From contig DXZT01000011.1 in assembly GCA_019419545.1 (NCBI GenBank), forward strand, positions 1-30,364: DNA of 30,364 nt. The letters are read 5' to 3'. The first letter of the stretch is position 1. Every line of letters starts with the position of its first letter. The notes beneath the pieces were generated by a model. The model searched no databases. It saw only the letters and a list, made by a program, of their open reading frames with translations, and had not been told where the DNA came from. Below, in pieces: positions 15,701 to 23,397 of the stretch. The stretch comes from Collinsella sp. (lineage in GTDB: Bacteria; Actinomycetota; Coriobacteriia; Coriobacteriales; Coriobacteriaceae). Both the position numbers and the translations under genes were made by a program.

Positions 15701-16367
15701 TCTCGATGCTGTCCTCGTTGCCGATGGTCTGTCCCGTGGAGCTCACCATGCGGCGGATGCGGTCGATCTCGTCGCCAAAGAACTCGATGCGCACGGGTGC
15801 CTTTTCCTGTGCGGGGAACACCTCGACGGTGTCACCGTGCACGCGGAACAAGCCGGGCGCGTCGGCGGCGCCGGCATTGGTGTAGCCCATGCCAACCAGG
15901 CGCTGCGGCACCTCGTCAAAGGGAATCTCGTCGCCCACCGTAAAGGTAGTGGACTCCCAATAGCGGCTCTCGACCGGGGGCACGCAACGCAGCAGCGCGC
16001 GGGCCGAAGCGACCATGATGCAATTGTCGCCGCGCACGATGCGCCCCAGAGCCTCGCAGCGCTGGGCCACCACGGCGTCGTCGGGCGCTTGCTCACGCCA
16101 AGGGTAGTCCTTGCGCTCGGGAAAACGGCACACATGCGCCAAGCCCACATAGGCGGCCAGGCTGCGTGCGGCGCGATCGGCAGCGTCCTCGCCGCTCACG
16201 ATATAGACCGTGGGGCGCGGGCGGCGCGCAAACTGGGCGGCGGCCATCAGCGTGCGGCCCGACTGCGACACGGCCAGCGTCACATCCTCGCCAGCATCGA
16301 GCCCGGCCTCAACGGTCTGCAGGGCCTCGGCAGTGTAGAGCTGCGCGGCTATACGGTGAATGAGCAT
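12735..16367 (-). CDS. mfd: Transcription-repair coupling factor Mfd
   Basis: Mfd is an ATP-driven translocase that removes RNA polymerase stalled at DNA lesions and recruits the UvrABC excision machinery. The 1210-residue length fits. The N-terminal UvrB-like region (about 1-350) is followed by the RNA-polymerase-interacting CarD-like domain (about 530-590, KPGDYVVHATHGIALF). The helicase motor has Walker A GDVGFGKTE near 680, the DEEQ box in IIDEEQRFGVQHKEQL near 784, SATPIPRTMQM, and the C-terminal half with TTIVESGIDN and QLKGRVGRS. The TRCF C-terminal domain closes it. The start is the ATG at 16367, where GGAGG lies 5-6 nt upstream; the ATG 15 nt earlier uses that site as coding sequence. 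It contains an Ala-rich insertion (about residues 460-490, AGAAQAAAGAA) in the poorly conserved middle region. Confidence 0.97.
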   Translation of the reverse strand: MLIHRIAAQLYTAEALQTVEAGLDAGEDVTLAVSQSGRTLMAAAQFARRPRPTVYIVSGEDAADRAARSLAAYVGLAHVCRFPERKDYPWREQAPDDAVVAQRCEALGRIVRGDNCIMVASARALLRCVPPVESRYWESTTFTVGDEIPFDEVPQRLVGMGYTNAGAADAPGLFRVHGDTVEVFPAQEKAPVRIEFFGDEIDRIRRMVSSTGQTIGNEDSIEIFPCRELALTDEAVHNMHVALYRASQDDSKLAALLEMVDARIVTPELDRFLPVMYGQTVSPLAHVSGKALVVLSEPRSLFDDCLRAYEDIEARADEAGIDRLDGLYVRAQQLDFGAQQRLNYVSLIRAGGAVTAELKIEQPAIAGSDNRFMTRIQEVVGKRYACVFAIPDRGARESMELTFGDEGITFEESLTAAPENAGVIGDRVRVAAADSADRAVRQQAHASIRERHADALNARSLEAGAAQAAAGAAVPTISRGRVTFVDAALPQGVVVPDANLAVFSIADLNARMDANRARSRRKVDITQITFPFKPGDYVVHATHGIALFSEIARQEVGGKERDYFLLEYADGDKLYVPLEQVDRITRYVGPDGDKPRLTRLNTADWTRATNKARKNAKKLAFDLVDLYTRRSSIAGVACPPDTPEQIEMEESFPYDETRDQLEAIADIKADMEAPKPMDRLLCGDVGFGKTEVALRAAFKCVDSGRQVMVLCPTTILAQQHYETFFERFAPFGLKVEVLSRFRTPAQQKRALKAFAEGTIDVLIGTHRLLSADVNPKNLGLVIIDEEQRFGVQHKEQLKNLREQIDVLTLSATPIPRTMQMATSGVRDMSLITTPPTGRRPVIVHVGEYDPDVVSAAIRLEVGRGGQVYYVSNRVKTIDDAVARVHEAAPEARVGVAHGKMSPREVEDVMIEFATKKIDVLIATTIVESGIDNACANTLIIEDSQRLGLAQLYQLKGRVGRSATQAYAYFMFPGELPLTEEATARLTALSEFQDLGSGMRIAMRDLEIRGAGSLMGAEQHGNLSSVGFDLFTQMLGQAVAEARGDDDAGVEAASVGINLPADYFLSEEYLPAVDQRVLVYRKLAAAEDLESIDEVQEETEAAHGELPLAGLNLFNRARIRIRGERLGLESVTLSGGRITFLGVDVPKKVAFELKTRYGAVNFPKSRKLSVPYKAGAGAGSGLGRGLDANDGAGPVAAALMLLQQLGASDDE

Positions 16368-16390
16368 GTGGTCCTCCGGCATCGCAACGC

Positions 16391-16420
16391 CAAAAGCCCG
16401 CCGAGGCAGGCTCGGCGGGT
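16391..16420 (-). terminator. Intrinsic terminator between the ATP-grasp gene and mfd
   Basis: A perfect 9-bp GC stem (CCCGCCGAG and complement, 16397-16405 and 16411-16419) with a 5-nt loop is followed on the minus strand by CTTTTGGCG. It ends about 25 nt before the mfd start codon, so the mfd promoter must overlap it or mfd depends on read-through. Confidence 0.7.
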
Positions 16421-16588
16421 CGTACGTCAAATTCGTTGCCTGTCATGGTAGCGCATGGAGGGGACTCCAGCTCAGGCGTACGCCCAGCCCCGCAACAAAA
16501 ACGCCAGACAGAACTGGACTCACCGGCGTCGCCAAAATCTCCCTGTCACGTCGAACGCCGCAACCACGGAAGGTGCCCCAAGAAACGG

Positions 16589-18055
16589 CTATTCCTCAAA
16601 AAAGCTCGCAACGTTCAGGCGGCTCGTCCACTCCCCTATGGTGTTGGCAAAACCGACGCGTGTGTACACGCCCGCAAAACGGCCGCGATACAGGTACAGG
16701 CCTTCCATATTAGAAGCGGGCGCAAAACCAAGATCATCCACAAGTCCTTTGGGCGCCTCTCCTCGATGCGGCCCATCGACAAGCGTTCCGCGCAAGCAGG
16801 GAGTCTGATACTGCTGAGCATACTCCTGCACAATCGCCCCAGCTGCCGCAGCGCGAGCAAGCACCTGGGACCATTCCCGTTCCGTGACATCCAAACCGGC
16901 TACAACGCCAACCGCGTTGTAGCCGCCGCACGGCTTGACAATCCATCGATCCTTTTCGGCAAATCTCGACAACTGGGTGCTTGCGTCCAAAATCTCGGTA
17001 TAGGGCACATGCTCCCGGACAAACGATTGCTCCTCCGGGCTCAACAAGGACTGCCCGGCTCGAGACCACAAAAACGCAAATACGGTCTTCGTCGCACACG
17101 GCCACGTTCTAAAACCACCGACGATGCATACAAGCCCTTCTTGGGCAGCCTCGATTAAGGCCGAGCGTCCGTCGCACGGCTTATCCCACAGCTCGCCGGT
17201 CACCGCGCGCCGCCAAACGCAATCAATAGGACCAGCGGCATCGCACAGGCGCCTAGCACCGCCCTCTTCTTCGACAATCCGCAGGTCGCGCACATCCGCA
17301 AAGCGTGCGACTACGCCCCGCTGCCTCATAAGGTCGACAAAATGAGCTGCATCTTCCAAGTCGATGCTTTCCGAATAGTCGACGATTGCCACCGAAGCGG
17401 GATATATCTTTGATTGCGGTGTATAGAGCCCCTCGTCAACGCAGACCCCGTCATCCGATCGTGCACTATCCTCGGTGCGACGAGGATGGGCCAGCTCCCA
17501 CTCTGCATAGGTCTCAAACAATGCATCTATCCAGCTGCCGCACAAATCGTACTGCCGAAAGCCGGGGTGGCCGGATGCGAACTCCTCAAAGGAAGGCGTC
17601 ATTCGCACTGCCTGACAGACCGCATCGGTCACTACCATTCCAGCACTGCCGTCGGTATTGAGCTCGCAAAACGTATACGAACCGGCGTCCTCGTCAAGAA
17701 AGATATCAACGCGCGCAAGGGGAATCTGGCAATCATAGCCGGCATCCATAGCGCACAGGTCAGCAAAAGCCGGATCCATACGAAACCACGCACGCACGGA
17801 GGCATCGGAACAAAACGCCCGCGTCACCTTGTCCATAATGCCGTACATGCGCTCGGCCGCTTCCTTAAGAAGCGCCGTCATATCCTTATCGAATATCTTT
17901 GGCGTTAAAGCCCAGGGTGCAGGATCTCCGTGGTAGAGCACATGGGTTTGAGACAAGTATTCGTCGCCTTTGCGACGACCAGGTAGGTCACCTTCGCGCG
18001 TGCGCACAATGCGCTCAAAATAATCTTCAAGCTCTCGCGTCTTCAATGTTGCCAC
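16589..18055 (-). CDS. ATP-grasp protein, glutathionylspermidine-synthase-like
   Basis: This 488-residue protein resembles the preATP-grasp/ATP-grasp architecture of glutathionylspermidine-synthase-family ligases, which join a carboxylate to an amine using ATP. Visible segments are ARVDIFLDEDAGSYTFCELNTDG (about 114-136, a probable metal/ATP-site ELN motif), and RWIVKPCGGYNAVGVVAG (about 370-388, a nucleotide-binding lysine and glycine loop), then IVQEYAQQY and the C-terminal LYRGRFAGVYTRVG. The substrate is unknown, and there is no N-terminal amidase domain as in the bifunctional E. coli enzyme. The start is taken as GTG at 18055 because GGAGGG lies 4 nt upstream; an ATG at 18067 contains that site within its codons. 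The gene appears to be a single transcription unit with a terminator downstream. Codon use includes more AT-rich codons than mfd. Function is tentative. Confidence 0.65.
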   Translation of the reverse strand: MATLKTRELEDYFERIVRTREGDLPGRRKGDEYLSQTHVLYHGDPAPWALTPKIFDKDMTALLKEAAERMYGIMDKVTRAFCSDASVRAWFRMDPAFADLCAMDAGYDCQIPLARVDIFLDEDAGSYTFCELNTDGSAGMVVTDAVCQAVRMTPSFEEFASGHPGFRQYDLCGSWIDALFETYAEWELAHPRRTEDSARSDDGVCVDEGLYTPQSKIYPASVAIVDYSESIDLEDAAHFVDLMRQRGVVARFADVRDLRIVEEEGGARRLCDAAGPIDCVWRRAVTGELWDKPCDGRSALIEAAQEGLVCIVGGFRTWPCATKTVFAFLWSRAGQSLLSPEEQSFVREHVPYTEILDASTQLSRFAEKDRWIVKPCGGYNAVGVVAGLDVTEREWSQVLARAAAAGAIVQEYAQQYQTPCLRGTLVDGPHRGEAPKGLVDDLGFAPASNMEGLYLYRGRFAGVYTRVGFANTIGEWTSRLNVASFFEE

Positions 18056-18129
18056 GTTGCCCTCCATTGCTTGATTCTTTGTTCATGCTACGCCAGCACG
18101 CCACGACTTCGGCGCGCTTGAATAGGCTT

Positions 18130-18264
18130 CTAAATTAGCAACACATTTTTGCATGAGGCGGCAGGAAGCAACATATGCTCCTGCTCAAGCGCATGCCCAG
18201 CCCCGCAGTTCGTGTAAAAATCGGTTCCGTCGGGCATCTCGGAGCCACACTTGGTGCAAGACAT
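18130..18264 (-). CDS. Short degenerate zinc-ribbon protein, possibly a gene remnant
   Basis: A 44-residue frame begins MSCTKCGSEMPDGTDFYTNCGAG, which is the classic N-terminal zinc-ribbon of many small membrane-associated proteins. The first knuckle, Cys3-x2-Cys6-Gly, is intact. The second should read FCxxCG but is FYTNCG, so one zinc ligand (position 17) is replaced by tyrosine. After the ribbon only about 20 residues remain before a TAG, with no membrane segment. GAGGGG lies about 10 nt upstream of the ATG. Whether it is translated is unknown; it may be the decayed 5' end of a longer zinc-ribbon gene. It lies between the ATP-grasp gene and nth. Confidence 0.55.
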   Translation of the reverse strand: MSCTKCGSEMPDGTDFYTNCGAGHALEQEHMLLPAASCKNVLLI

Positions 18265-18383
18265 ATTCGGGCATCCCCTCACAACAAACGGCATCTGTCG
18301 CCATCATATTGAGCCCTCGCGACCCACATGTGCTGCGCAACATTAGTCGCCGTCCTCGGGTGCCGACAAAATGCGGCGGACCC

Positions 18384-19049
18384 CTACCCCATCACACGCA
18401 CGCTGGGGCATAAATCCGCCAGCGGGCACTCATCGCACTTGGGTTTGCGGGCGTCGCAGATCTCGCGGCCAAAGGTGATCCACTGGTGGTTGACCGATCC
18501 CCAATACTCGTGCGGCAGAATCTTGAGCAGATCTTGCTCGGTTTTGAGCGGCTCTTTGGCATGCGTCTTGGGGCTCAGCATCAGGCGGTGCGCGATGCGG
18601 TTGACGTGCGTATCGACCGCGATGCCCTCGACAATGCCAAACCCCACGTTGAGCACGATGTTCGCCGTTTTACGTCCCACACCCGGCAGCTTGACGAGCT
18701 CCTTCATGTCGGCCGGTACCTCGCCGCCGTAATCGGCAACGATCATCTGCGCGGCCTCCACGGCGTGCTTGGCCTTGCTCTTGTAAAAGCCGAGTGACTT
18801 GATGGTCTCGGCCACGTCGGTCACACTTGCCCCGGCCATGGCCTCGGACGTGGGCCACTGGGCAAATAGTTGGGGCGTCACCTTGTTGACCTGCGCGTCG
18901 GTCGTCTGAGCCGAGAGCAGTACCGAGATAAGTAGCCTAAAGGGATTCTCGTGGTCCAAAAAGCACTCGACCGGGCCATAGCGACGGTTAAGGCGCTCGC
19001 ACACCTCAACGGCGCGCTCGCGTTTGGCGGCATTGGTCTCGCGTGGCAT
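18384..19049 (-). CDS. nth: Endonuclease III (DNA glycosylase/AP lyase)
   Basis: Endonuclease III removes oxidised pyrimidines from DNA and nicks the resulting abasic site. The 221-residue protein has the helix-hairpin-helix LPGVGRKTANIV with catalytic Lys127, the catalytic Asp146 in AVDTHVNR, and the four-cysteine Fe-S motif C-x6-C-x2-C-x5-C (Cys198, 205, 208, 214). SAQTTDAQVNKV near 46-57 is the family DNA-binding segment. The ATG at 19049 has GAGGAG 5 nt upstream; the frame extends to 19076 without a site. It is 63 nt downstream of the ABC transporter gene on the same strand. All key residues are intact. Confidence 0.96.
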   Translation of the reverse strand: MPRETNAAKRERAVEVCERLNRRYGPVECFLDHENPFRLLISVLLSAQTTDAQVNKVTPQLFAQWPTSEAMAGASVTDVAETIKSLGFYKSKAKHAVEAAQMIVADYGGEVPADMKELVKLPGVGRKTANIVLNVGFGIVEGIAVDTHVNRIAHRLMLSPKTHAKEPLKTEQDLLKILPHEYWGSVNHQWITFGREICDARKPKCDECPLADLCPSVRVMG

Positions 19050-19094
19050 AACGACTCCTCGGATCGGCAGAAACATAACTTCACAAAAACGATT

Positions 19095-19111
19095 GTCCCA
19101 CGTACGGGGAC
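19095..19111 (-). terminator. Weak hairpin after the ABC transporter gene
   Basis: A 5-bp stem (GTCCC and GGGAC) with a 7-nt loop is followed on the minus strand by AATCGTTTTTG. The short stem and offset U-run make efficient termination doubtful, so nth may be co-transcribed with the ABC gene. Confidence 0.35.
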
Positions 19112-19112
19112 C

Positions 19113-20915
19113 TTAAGCCTCCAAAAATGCGCCGGTCTGGCGGCTCCACAGGCTTGAGTACTCACCGCCCGCCTCGACGAGCTGCGCATGCGTGCCGTCC
19201 TCGACAATCTCGCCGTCCGCCAGCACCACGATGCGATCGAGCGCCGCCACGGTGGACAGGCGGTGCGCCACCACAATGGAGGTGCGGCCGCGCATCAGGT
19301 TCTCGAGCGCTTCCTGCACCAGCGCCTCGGACTCACTGTCCAAGGCAGACGTCGCCTCGTCGAGCACCAGAATCGGCGCGTCGGTGAGGATGGCGCGGGC
19401 AATGACCACGCGCTGGCGTTGGCCGCCCGAAAGCTTAACGCCGCGCTCGCCCACCATGGTGTCAAAGCCGCGGGGCAGGCGGTCGATAAACTCAGTCGCA
19501 TTAGCCAAGCGAGCCGCCTCGCGAATCTGCTCGTCGGTGGCGTCGGGGCGTCCGTAGGCGATATTCTCGCGAATGGAGCGGTGGAACAGCAGCGCCTCCT
19601 GCGGCACGTAGGCAACCTGGCGGCGCAGGCTCTGCTGCGTGCAGCGCGAGACATCCTGGCCGTCCACGAGCACGCGGCCGCCCTGCACGTCGTCCAGGCG
19701 AAGCAACAGCTTGGTGAGTGTTGTCTTGCCCGAGCCCGATTTGCCCACCAGGCCCACGCGCTGGCCCGCCGCCACATGGAGCGTCAGGTCGTCGAACACG
19801 TTCTCGCCCGCCGCGGCGTCACGGTATGCAAAGCTCAAGTGCTCAAAATCAATTGCGCCCTCGCGCACCTTGAGCTCGGGGGCATGCGCGTCGTCTGCCA
19901 CCAGACGCGGCTCGTCCAGCACGCGCGTCATCTCGGCGGCGTCGCCCAGCGCGCGGTTGATGCGTTGCATCATGGAGCTCACGTAATTCAGACGCATAGT
20001 GAGGTTGTACGTGTAGGTAAAGATCATGACGAGCGCGCCGGCCGAAATGCCAAACCACGCGTTGCCACCCGCGACGAACACACTCACCACAGCCATGGTA
20101 ATGACGATAAGGCCCGAGGTCGTAAAGTTGCGTTGCATCATGGCGTGCATCGATACCGTTTCGGCATCGCGCGCGGCACGGTCGGCGGTATCGAATAGGT
20201 CGCGCTCAAAGTCCTCGCGCCCGCAGGTCTTGACGGCCAGGATGTTCGTGACCGCGTCGGACAGCACGCCCGACAGCTTGTTCTGCGCGGCGGACGTCGC
20301 GGCCGAAAGCGGCATGATGCGCTTGTACATAAGCCAGACAAACGCGATGTAGACGACCATGATGCCCACCAGGATCACGGTAAATGCAGGCACCACCGGA
20401 GCGAGCGCCGCCACCGTGCAGACAACCGAGGTGATAGTGGGGATGAGCGAATACACCGTCACGTCCACCAGGCCCGTGTAGCCGCTCATAAAACGGCTCG
20501 TCTGGCTCACAAGCGATCCGCCAAATCGACTGGTGTGGAATGTCATGGATTGGTTGGAGAGGGTGTCGAAGCACAAGCGCGCCAGGTGATAGTTGCCGGC
20601 AATCTCGAGCTTGTAGACGGTGTAGTCCTGCAGCTTGGAGAGGATCTGGCCTACCAGGTTAACGAGCACGAGCGCCAGAATATAGGGGCTAAAGACCTCA
20701 AACACCTGGTCGCCTGCCACGGGGCCGGCCTGGACGCGGTCGACGATAAGCGCCATCACGTAGGTGTTGGCAAACGTAAGCAAAAAGATATAGCCCGCCG
20801 ACGAGAATACCGAGAGAAAGACGATCAGCGGCTGCGTGCGCGTGACATCCCAAAAACGCTGCAACGTGCGGCGCACGGTGGAGCGCTTGAGCGGACTGGT
20901 GCTTTTCTGAGACAT
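19113..20915 (-). CDS. ABC exporter, fused permease and ATP-binding protein
   Basis: This 600-residue protein is a half-size ABC exporter with an N-terminal six-helix membrane domain (about 25-320) and a C-terminal ATPase. Walker A is GKSGSGKTT near 391, the signature is LSGGQRQRV near 493, Walker B is ILVLDEATSALD near 513-524, and the switch histidine lies in VVAHRLST. Such proteins work as homo- or heterodimers and export lipids, peptides or drugs. No partner gene is adjacent, so a homodimer is likely. The ATG at 20915 follows AGGAAG at 3 nt; the longer frame to 20951 lacks a site. A terminator of rmuC lies 76 nt upstream. The substrate is unknown. Confidence 0.93.
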   Translation of the reverse strand: MSQKSTSPLKRSTVRRTLQRFWDVTRTQPLIVFLSVFSSAGYIFLLTFANTYVMALIVDRVQAGPVAGDQVFEVFSPYILALVLVNLVGQILSKLQDYTVYKLEIAGNYHLARLCFDTLSNQSMTFHTSRFGGSLVSQTSRFMSGYTGLVDVTVYSLIPTITSVVCTVAALAPVVPAFTVILVGIMVVYIAFVWLMYKRIMPLSAATSAAQNKLSGVLSDAVTNILAVKTCGREDFERDLFDTADRAARDAETVSMHAMMQRNFTTSGLIVITMAVVSVFVAGGNAWFGISAGALVMIFTYTYNLTMRLNYVSSMMQRINRALGDAAEMTRVLDEPRLVADDAHAPELKVREGAIDFEHLSFAYRDAAAGENVFDDLTLHVAAGQRVGLVGKSGSGKTTLTKLLLRLDDVQGGRVLVDGQDVSRCTQQSLRRQVAYVPQEALLFHRSIRENIAYGRPDATDEQIREAARLANATEFIDRLPRGFDTMVGERGVKLSGGQRQRVVIARAILTDAPILVLDEATSALDSESEALVQEALENLMRGRTSIVVAHRLSTVAALDRIVVLADGEIVEDGTHAQLVEAGGEYSSLWSRQTGAFLEA

Positions 20916-20990
20916 AGGCTTCCTTTCGCGTCTGATAGGGCGAAACGTCATTGTTGCACACTAAAGCGCGCTTCAGGCACGTACGACACG

Positions 20991-21023
20991 AAAAGCGCCC
21001 GCGCTCCGCGCTCGCGCAGACGC
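20991..21023 (-). terminator. Intrinsic terminator of rmuC
   Basis: A 10-bp GC stem with two G-U pairs (20995-21004 and 21014-21023) and a 9-nt loop is followed on the minus strand by TTTTCGTG. It begins 18 nt after the rmuC stop codon. Confidence 0.7.
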
Positions 21024-21040
21024 CCCGCCGTCAGGCACGG

Positions 21041-22396
21041 CTAGTCCTTGTCTTCTTGGTCTGCGGGCAGGCCCGCGGACGTGAGTCCCAAGATCGCGTC
21101 GGCTTCCTCAGCATCCTCCAGCGCGTCGATGTCCTTGAGCTTGCGCTCCATGACGTTGGTGCGCGTGGTAATGATGCCCTCGACCGTTTTGCCCGCGGTC
21201 TCGATCTGCTGTTGGGCGCGGCGCAGCGCCGCCTGATAGCGCGGCAGCTCGGCCTTGACGGCGGAGAGCACGCGCAGTACGTCGTCGGTACGTTTTTGCA
21301 GCCTAAACGTCTGGTAGCTCATCTGCAGACTATTGAGGATGGCCGCCATGGTGCTGGGACCGGCTACGTTGACGTGATAGTCGCGGCCCAGGATCTCGAT
21401 AAGCCCGGGGCGGCTGACGATCTCGGCGTACAGCCCCTCAAACGGCACGAACATGATGCCAAAGTTGGTCGTTGCCGGCACACTCAGGTACTTTTCGCAG
21501 ATGTCCTTGGCCTCGCGTTTCACCATCGTATCGAGCGTCTTGCGCGCTGCGGCGACGGCCTCAGCGTCACCAGACTCCTGGGCGTCGAGCAGATGCTCGT
21601 ACGCGTCGCCCGGAAACTTGGAGTCGATCGGCAGCAGCACGGGGTCGCCCTCGTCTACCGGCAGCCTGACAGCAAACTCAACGCGTTCCGAGGCGCCGGG
21701 CTTGGTGGCGACGTTTTCCAGATATTGGTCGGGCGTAAGGATGTCCGCCAGGATCGCGCCCAGCTGCACCTCGCCCAAAATGCCACGCGCCTTGACATTG
21801 CCCAGCACGCGCTTAAGGTCGCCCACGCCGGTGGCGATAGACTGCATGTCGCCCAGGCCCTTGTACACGGCCTCGAGCTGGTCGCTCACCTGCTTAAACG
21901 ATGCCGACAGTCGGTCGTTGAGTGTGCGAGAGAGCTTCTCGTCCACCGTCGCGCGCATTTGGTCGAGCTGCACGTTGTTGTCTTTGCGGATGGCGCCCAG
22001 CTGAGCATCGACCGTCTCGCGCACCTTGTCCAGGCGATGCTCGATGCCTTCGCGGTTGGCGCCAAGCTGTTGGGCCGTCTCGCGGCGCAGGTCATCCATA
22101 CGGTCGCCGGCCTGCGAGAACTCGCGCGCAATGGTCAGGTAGCGCTGCTGCTCTACGGCGGCGTCGGTCGTCTGCTGCTGCGCGATGGCATTTGCCGTGC
22201 GGCGGGTTTCGGCCAACGCGACGTTCAGGGTGTCGAGCGTGCTGTTGGCCTGCTCGAGCGCTGCCAGCGTTTCCGCGCTACTGTCGCCACGCTCCCGCAG
22301 CTCGGCACGCAGGCTCTTGAGCTGGAGGGCGCAAGCCACAGCAACCCCCACCGCCACCAAGGCGATCACAACAAGCACAATATCAATAGCAGACAT
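21041..22396 (-). CDS. rmuC: DNA recombination protein RmuC
   Basis: RmuC is a predicted membrane-anchored nuclease-like protein that limits recombination at inverted repeats in E. coli. The 451-residue protein has one N-terminal membrane helix (about 4-25), a long heptad-rich coiled coil (about 25-185, rich in Gln, Glu and Ala), and the RmuC domain. In the domain are GDLKRVLGNVKARGILGEVQLGAIL, LPIDSKFPGDAYEHLL and MFVPFEGLYAEIV. The C-terminus returns to coiled coil and is acidic. The ATG at 22396 follows GGAG at 4 nt; the longer frame to 22429 has no site. It is followed by a terminator. The gene sits upstream of the ABC exporter, apparently as a separate unit. Confidence 0.93.
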   Translation of the reverse strand: MSAIDIVLVVIALVAVGVAVACALQLKSLRAELRERGDSSAETLAALEQANSTLDTLNVALAETRRTANAIAQQQTTDAAVEQQRYLTIAREFSQAGDRMDDLRRETAQQLGANREGIEHRLDKVRETVDAQLGAIRKDNNVQLDQMRATVDEKLSRTLNDRLSASFKQVSDQLEAVYKGLGDMQSIATGVGDLKRVLGNVKARGILGEVQLGAILADILTPDQYLENVATKPGASERVEFAVRLPVDEGDPVLLPIDSKFPGDAYEHLLDAQESGDAEAVAAARKTLDTMVKREAKDICEKYLSVPATTNFGIMFVPFEGLYAEIVSRPGLIEILGRDYHVNVAGPSTMAAILNSLQMSYQTFRLQKRTDDVLRVLSAVKAELPRYQAALRRAQQQIETAGKTVEGIITTRTNVMERKLKDIDALEDAEEADAILGLTSAGLPADQEDKD

Positions 22397-22519
22397 AAAC
22401 TCCGCCCAACAAACCCAATCGAGCACCAATCAAAACCGCGATCAATCTTACCCTGTCAAACGCAGCTCATGTCCAATCGAGCGCAGACAAGTTACCTTTG
22501 CGCTATGGGTGCTGGTCCG

Positions 22520-22954
22520 CTAGCTCTCCCAGCTGGCGCGGATGGTTGCTGCGACATCCCCCAAGCGCTGACCGAGAGCTGCCAAGTGCTGAAGTACCTC
22601 ATTGGGCGAGGCGCCGTTGAGAATGCACGTGAGGGCATATGAGGCCAAGAAGATTGCCGCGAGCCCCAGCGGGATCAGCACGATCATCGCCAGCGTACGC
22701 AGGCGCTGGGTCCAGCGACGGTGATGCGCACGGCGCTTATCGAACGCGAGCTCCTGCGCATATGAATCCTGCTGTACGGAATAGGCCTCTGGCGCCGATT
22801 CACACCCGGGCACAGCTGCAGGTACAGCAGCGGGCACGACATTTTGCGCAAAGGGCTGGGCTGCCGCCCTTTGCATTTGCATCTCCATGAGTCGTTGCTG
22901 CTGACGCAGCATGCGCTCAGCTTGTCGCTGCGGAGTCTCAAGAAACAGATCCAT
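22520..22954 (-). CDS. Uncharacterised protein with Gln/Met-rich N-terminus and one membrane helix
   Basis: I do not recognise a family. The 144-residue protein starts with a charged and glutamine/methionine-rich segment (residues 8-30, RQAERMLRQQQRLMEMQMQR), which is probably helical or coiled coil. A proline/alanine-rich linker follows, then a basic stretch (FDKRRAHHRRWTQRLR, about 72-87). A single membrane helix follows (about 88-112, LAMIVLIPLGLAAIFLASYALTCIL). The short tail has NEVLQHLAALGQRLGDVAATI, which could form an amphipathic helix. The ATG at 22954 follows GGAGG at 5 nt. The layout suggests an inner-membrane protein with a cytoplasmic N-terminus by the positive-inside rule. It lies upstream of rmuC by about 120 nt; co-transcription is possible. 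Confidence 0.7.
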   Translation of the reverse strand: MDLFLETPQRQAERMLRQQQRLMEMQMQRAAAQPFAQNVVPAAVPAAVPGCESAPEAYSVQQDSYAQELAFDKRRAHHRRWTQRLRTLAMIVLIPLGLAAIFLASYALTCILNGASPNEVLQHLAALGQRLGDVAATIRASWES

Positions 22955-23207
22955 GCTGGCCTCCAAAATCGGAGCATTCGACGCTTACGACCAGCATCCC
23001 GCACCGCCATGACCGCGACAACGCAATCGCTGGCAATAGCCACAAAGTTTCTTTTGCTCAAAAGCTGTCGAAAAGCTCAACAACTCCCTTACCAGCACTT
23101 TCTCTGAGCTTTTTTCGCCAGCAATCTTTTGGCCTTCCACTCTTACGCCAACTGACCAAAATCTAACCAATAGCTTGACGAAAATTGTGAAGACAGGGAC
23201 CCCACAC

Positions 23208-23237
23208 AAAAACGTGCCGCCCCAAAAGGGGCGGCAC
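23208..23237 (-). terminator. Intrinsic terminator downstream of rubrerythrin
   Basis: A perfect 10-bp stem (GTGCCGCCCC and complement, 23214-23223 and 23228-23237) with a 4-nt loop is followed on the minus strand by GTTTTTGTG. It lies about 160 nt past the rubrerythrin stop codon, beyond the long inverted repeat. Confidence 0.8.
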
Positions 23238-23286
23238 ACAAACTTCTAATCAGCTTTTCAGTAACGAGCACGCGACGACCCAAAGC

Positions 23287-23378
23287 CGGAGCGCAGGGCG
23301 GGGGAAATACCTTTGCCTCGCGCGACCCTGCGGAGCCGTGAGCGAGAGGGAAAGGTATTTCCCCCGCCCTGCGCTCCG
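23287..23378. repeat. 28-bp perfect inverted repeat, G-rich, beside rubrerythrin
   Basis: Arms 23287-23314 and 23351-23378 are perfectly complementary over 28 bp (blocks GGAGCGCAGGGCGGGGG and AAATACCTTT) around a 36-nt centre; pairing continues imperfectly inward. It begins 19 nt past the rubrerythrin stop codon. It has no U-tract, so it is more than a terminator. Confidence 0.9.
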
Positions 23379-23397
23379 CAACAGCCAGCGCCACGCG

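Larger units (their letters stand above)
22955..23397. other. Intergenic region, 443 nt
   Basis: No gene is supported. It holds the leader of the unknown membrane protein, a 9-bp inverted repeat (AAAAGCTCA/TGAGCTTTT, 23071-23079 and 23105-23113), the minus-strand terminator at 23208-23237 and the long inverted repeat at 23287-23378. Confidence 0.6.

Noticed and set aside
20951..22642. Long plus-strand open frame of 563 codons
   Set aside because: It lies antisense to rmuC and the unknown membrane protein gene, which have ribosome-binding sites and recognisable domains. Its His/Arg/Leu-rich composition is typical of a shadow frame in GC-rich DNA.
23070..23116. Plus-strand terminator from the AAAAGCTCA inverted repeat
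   Set aside because: The loop is 25 nt, the T-run is partly within the stem, and no plus-strand gene precedes it.
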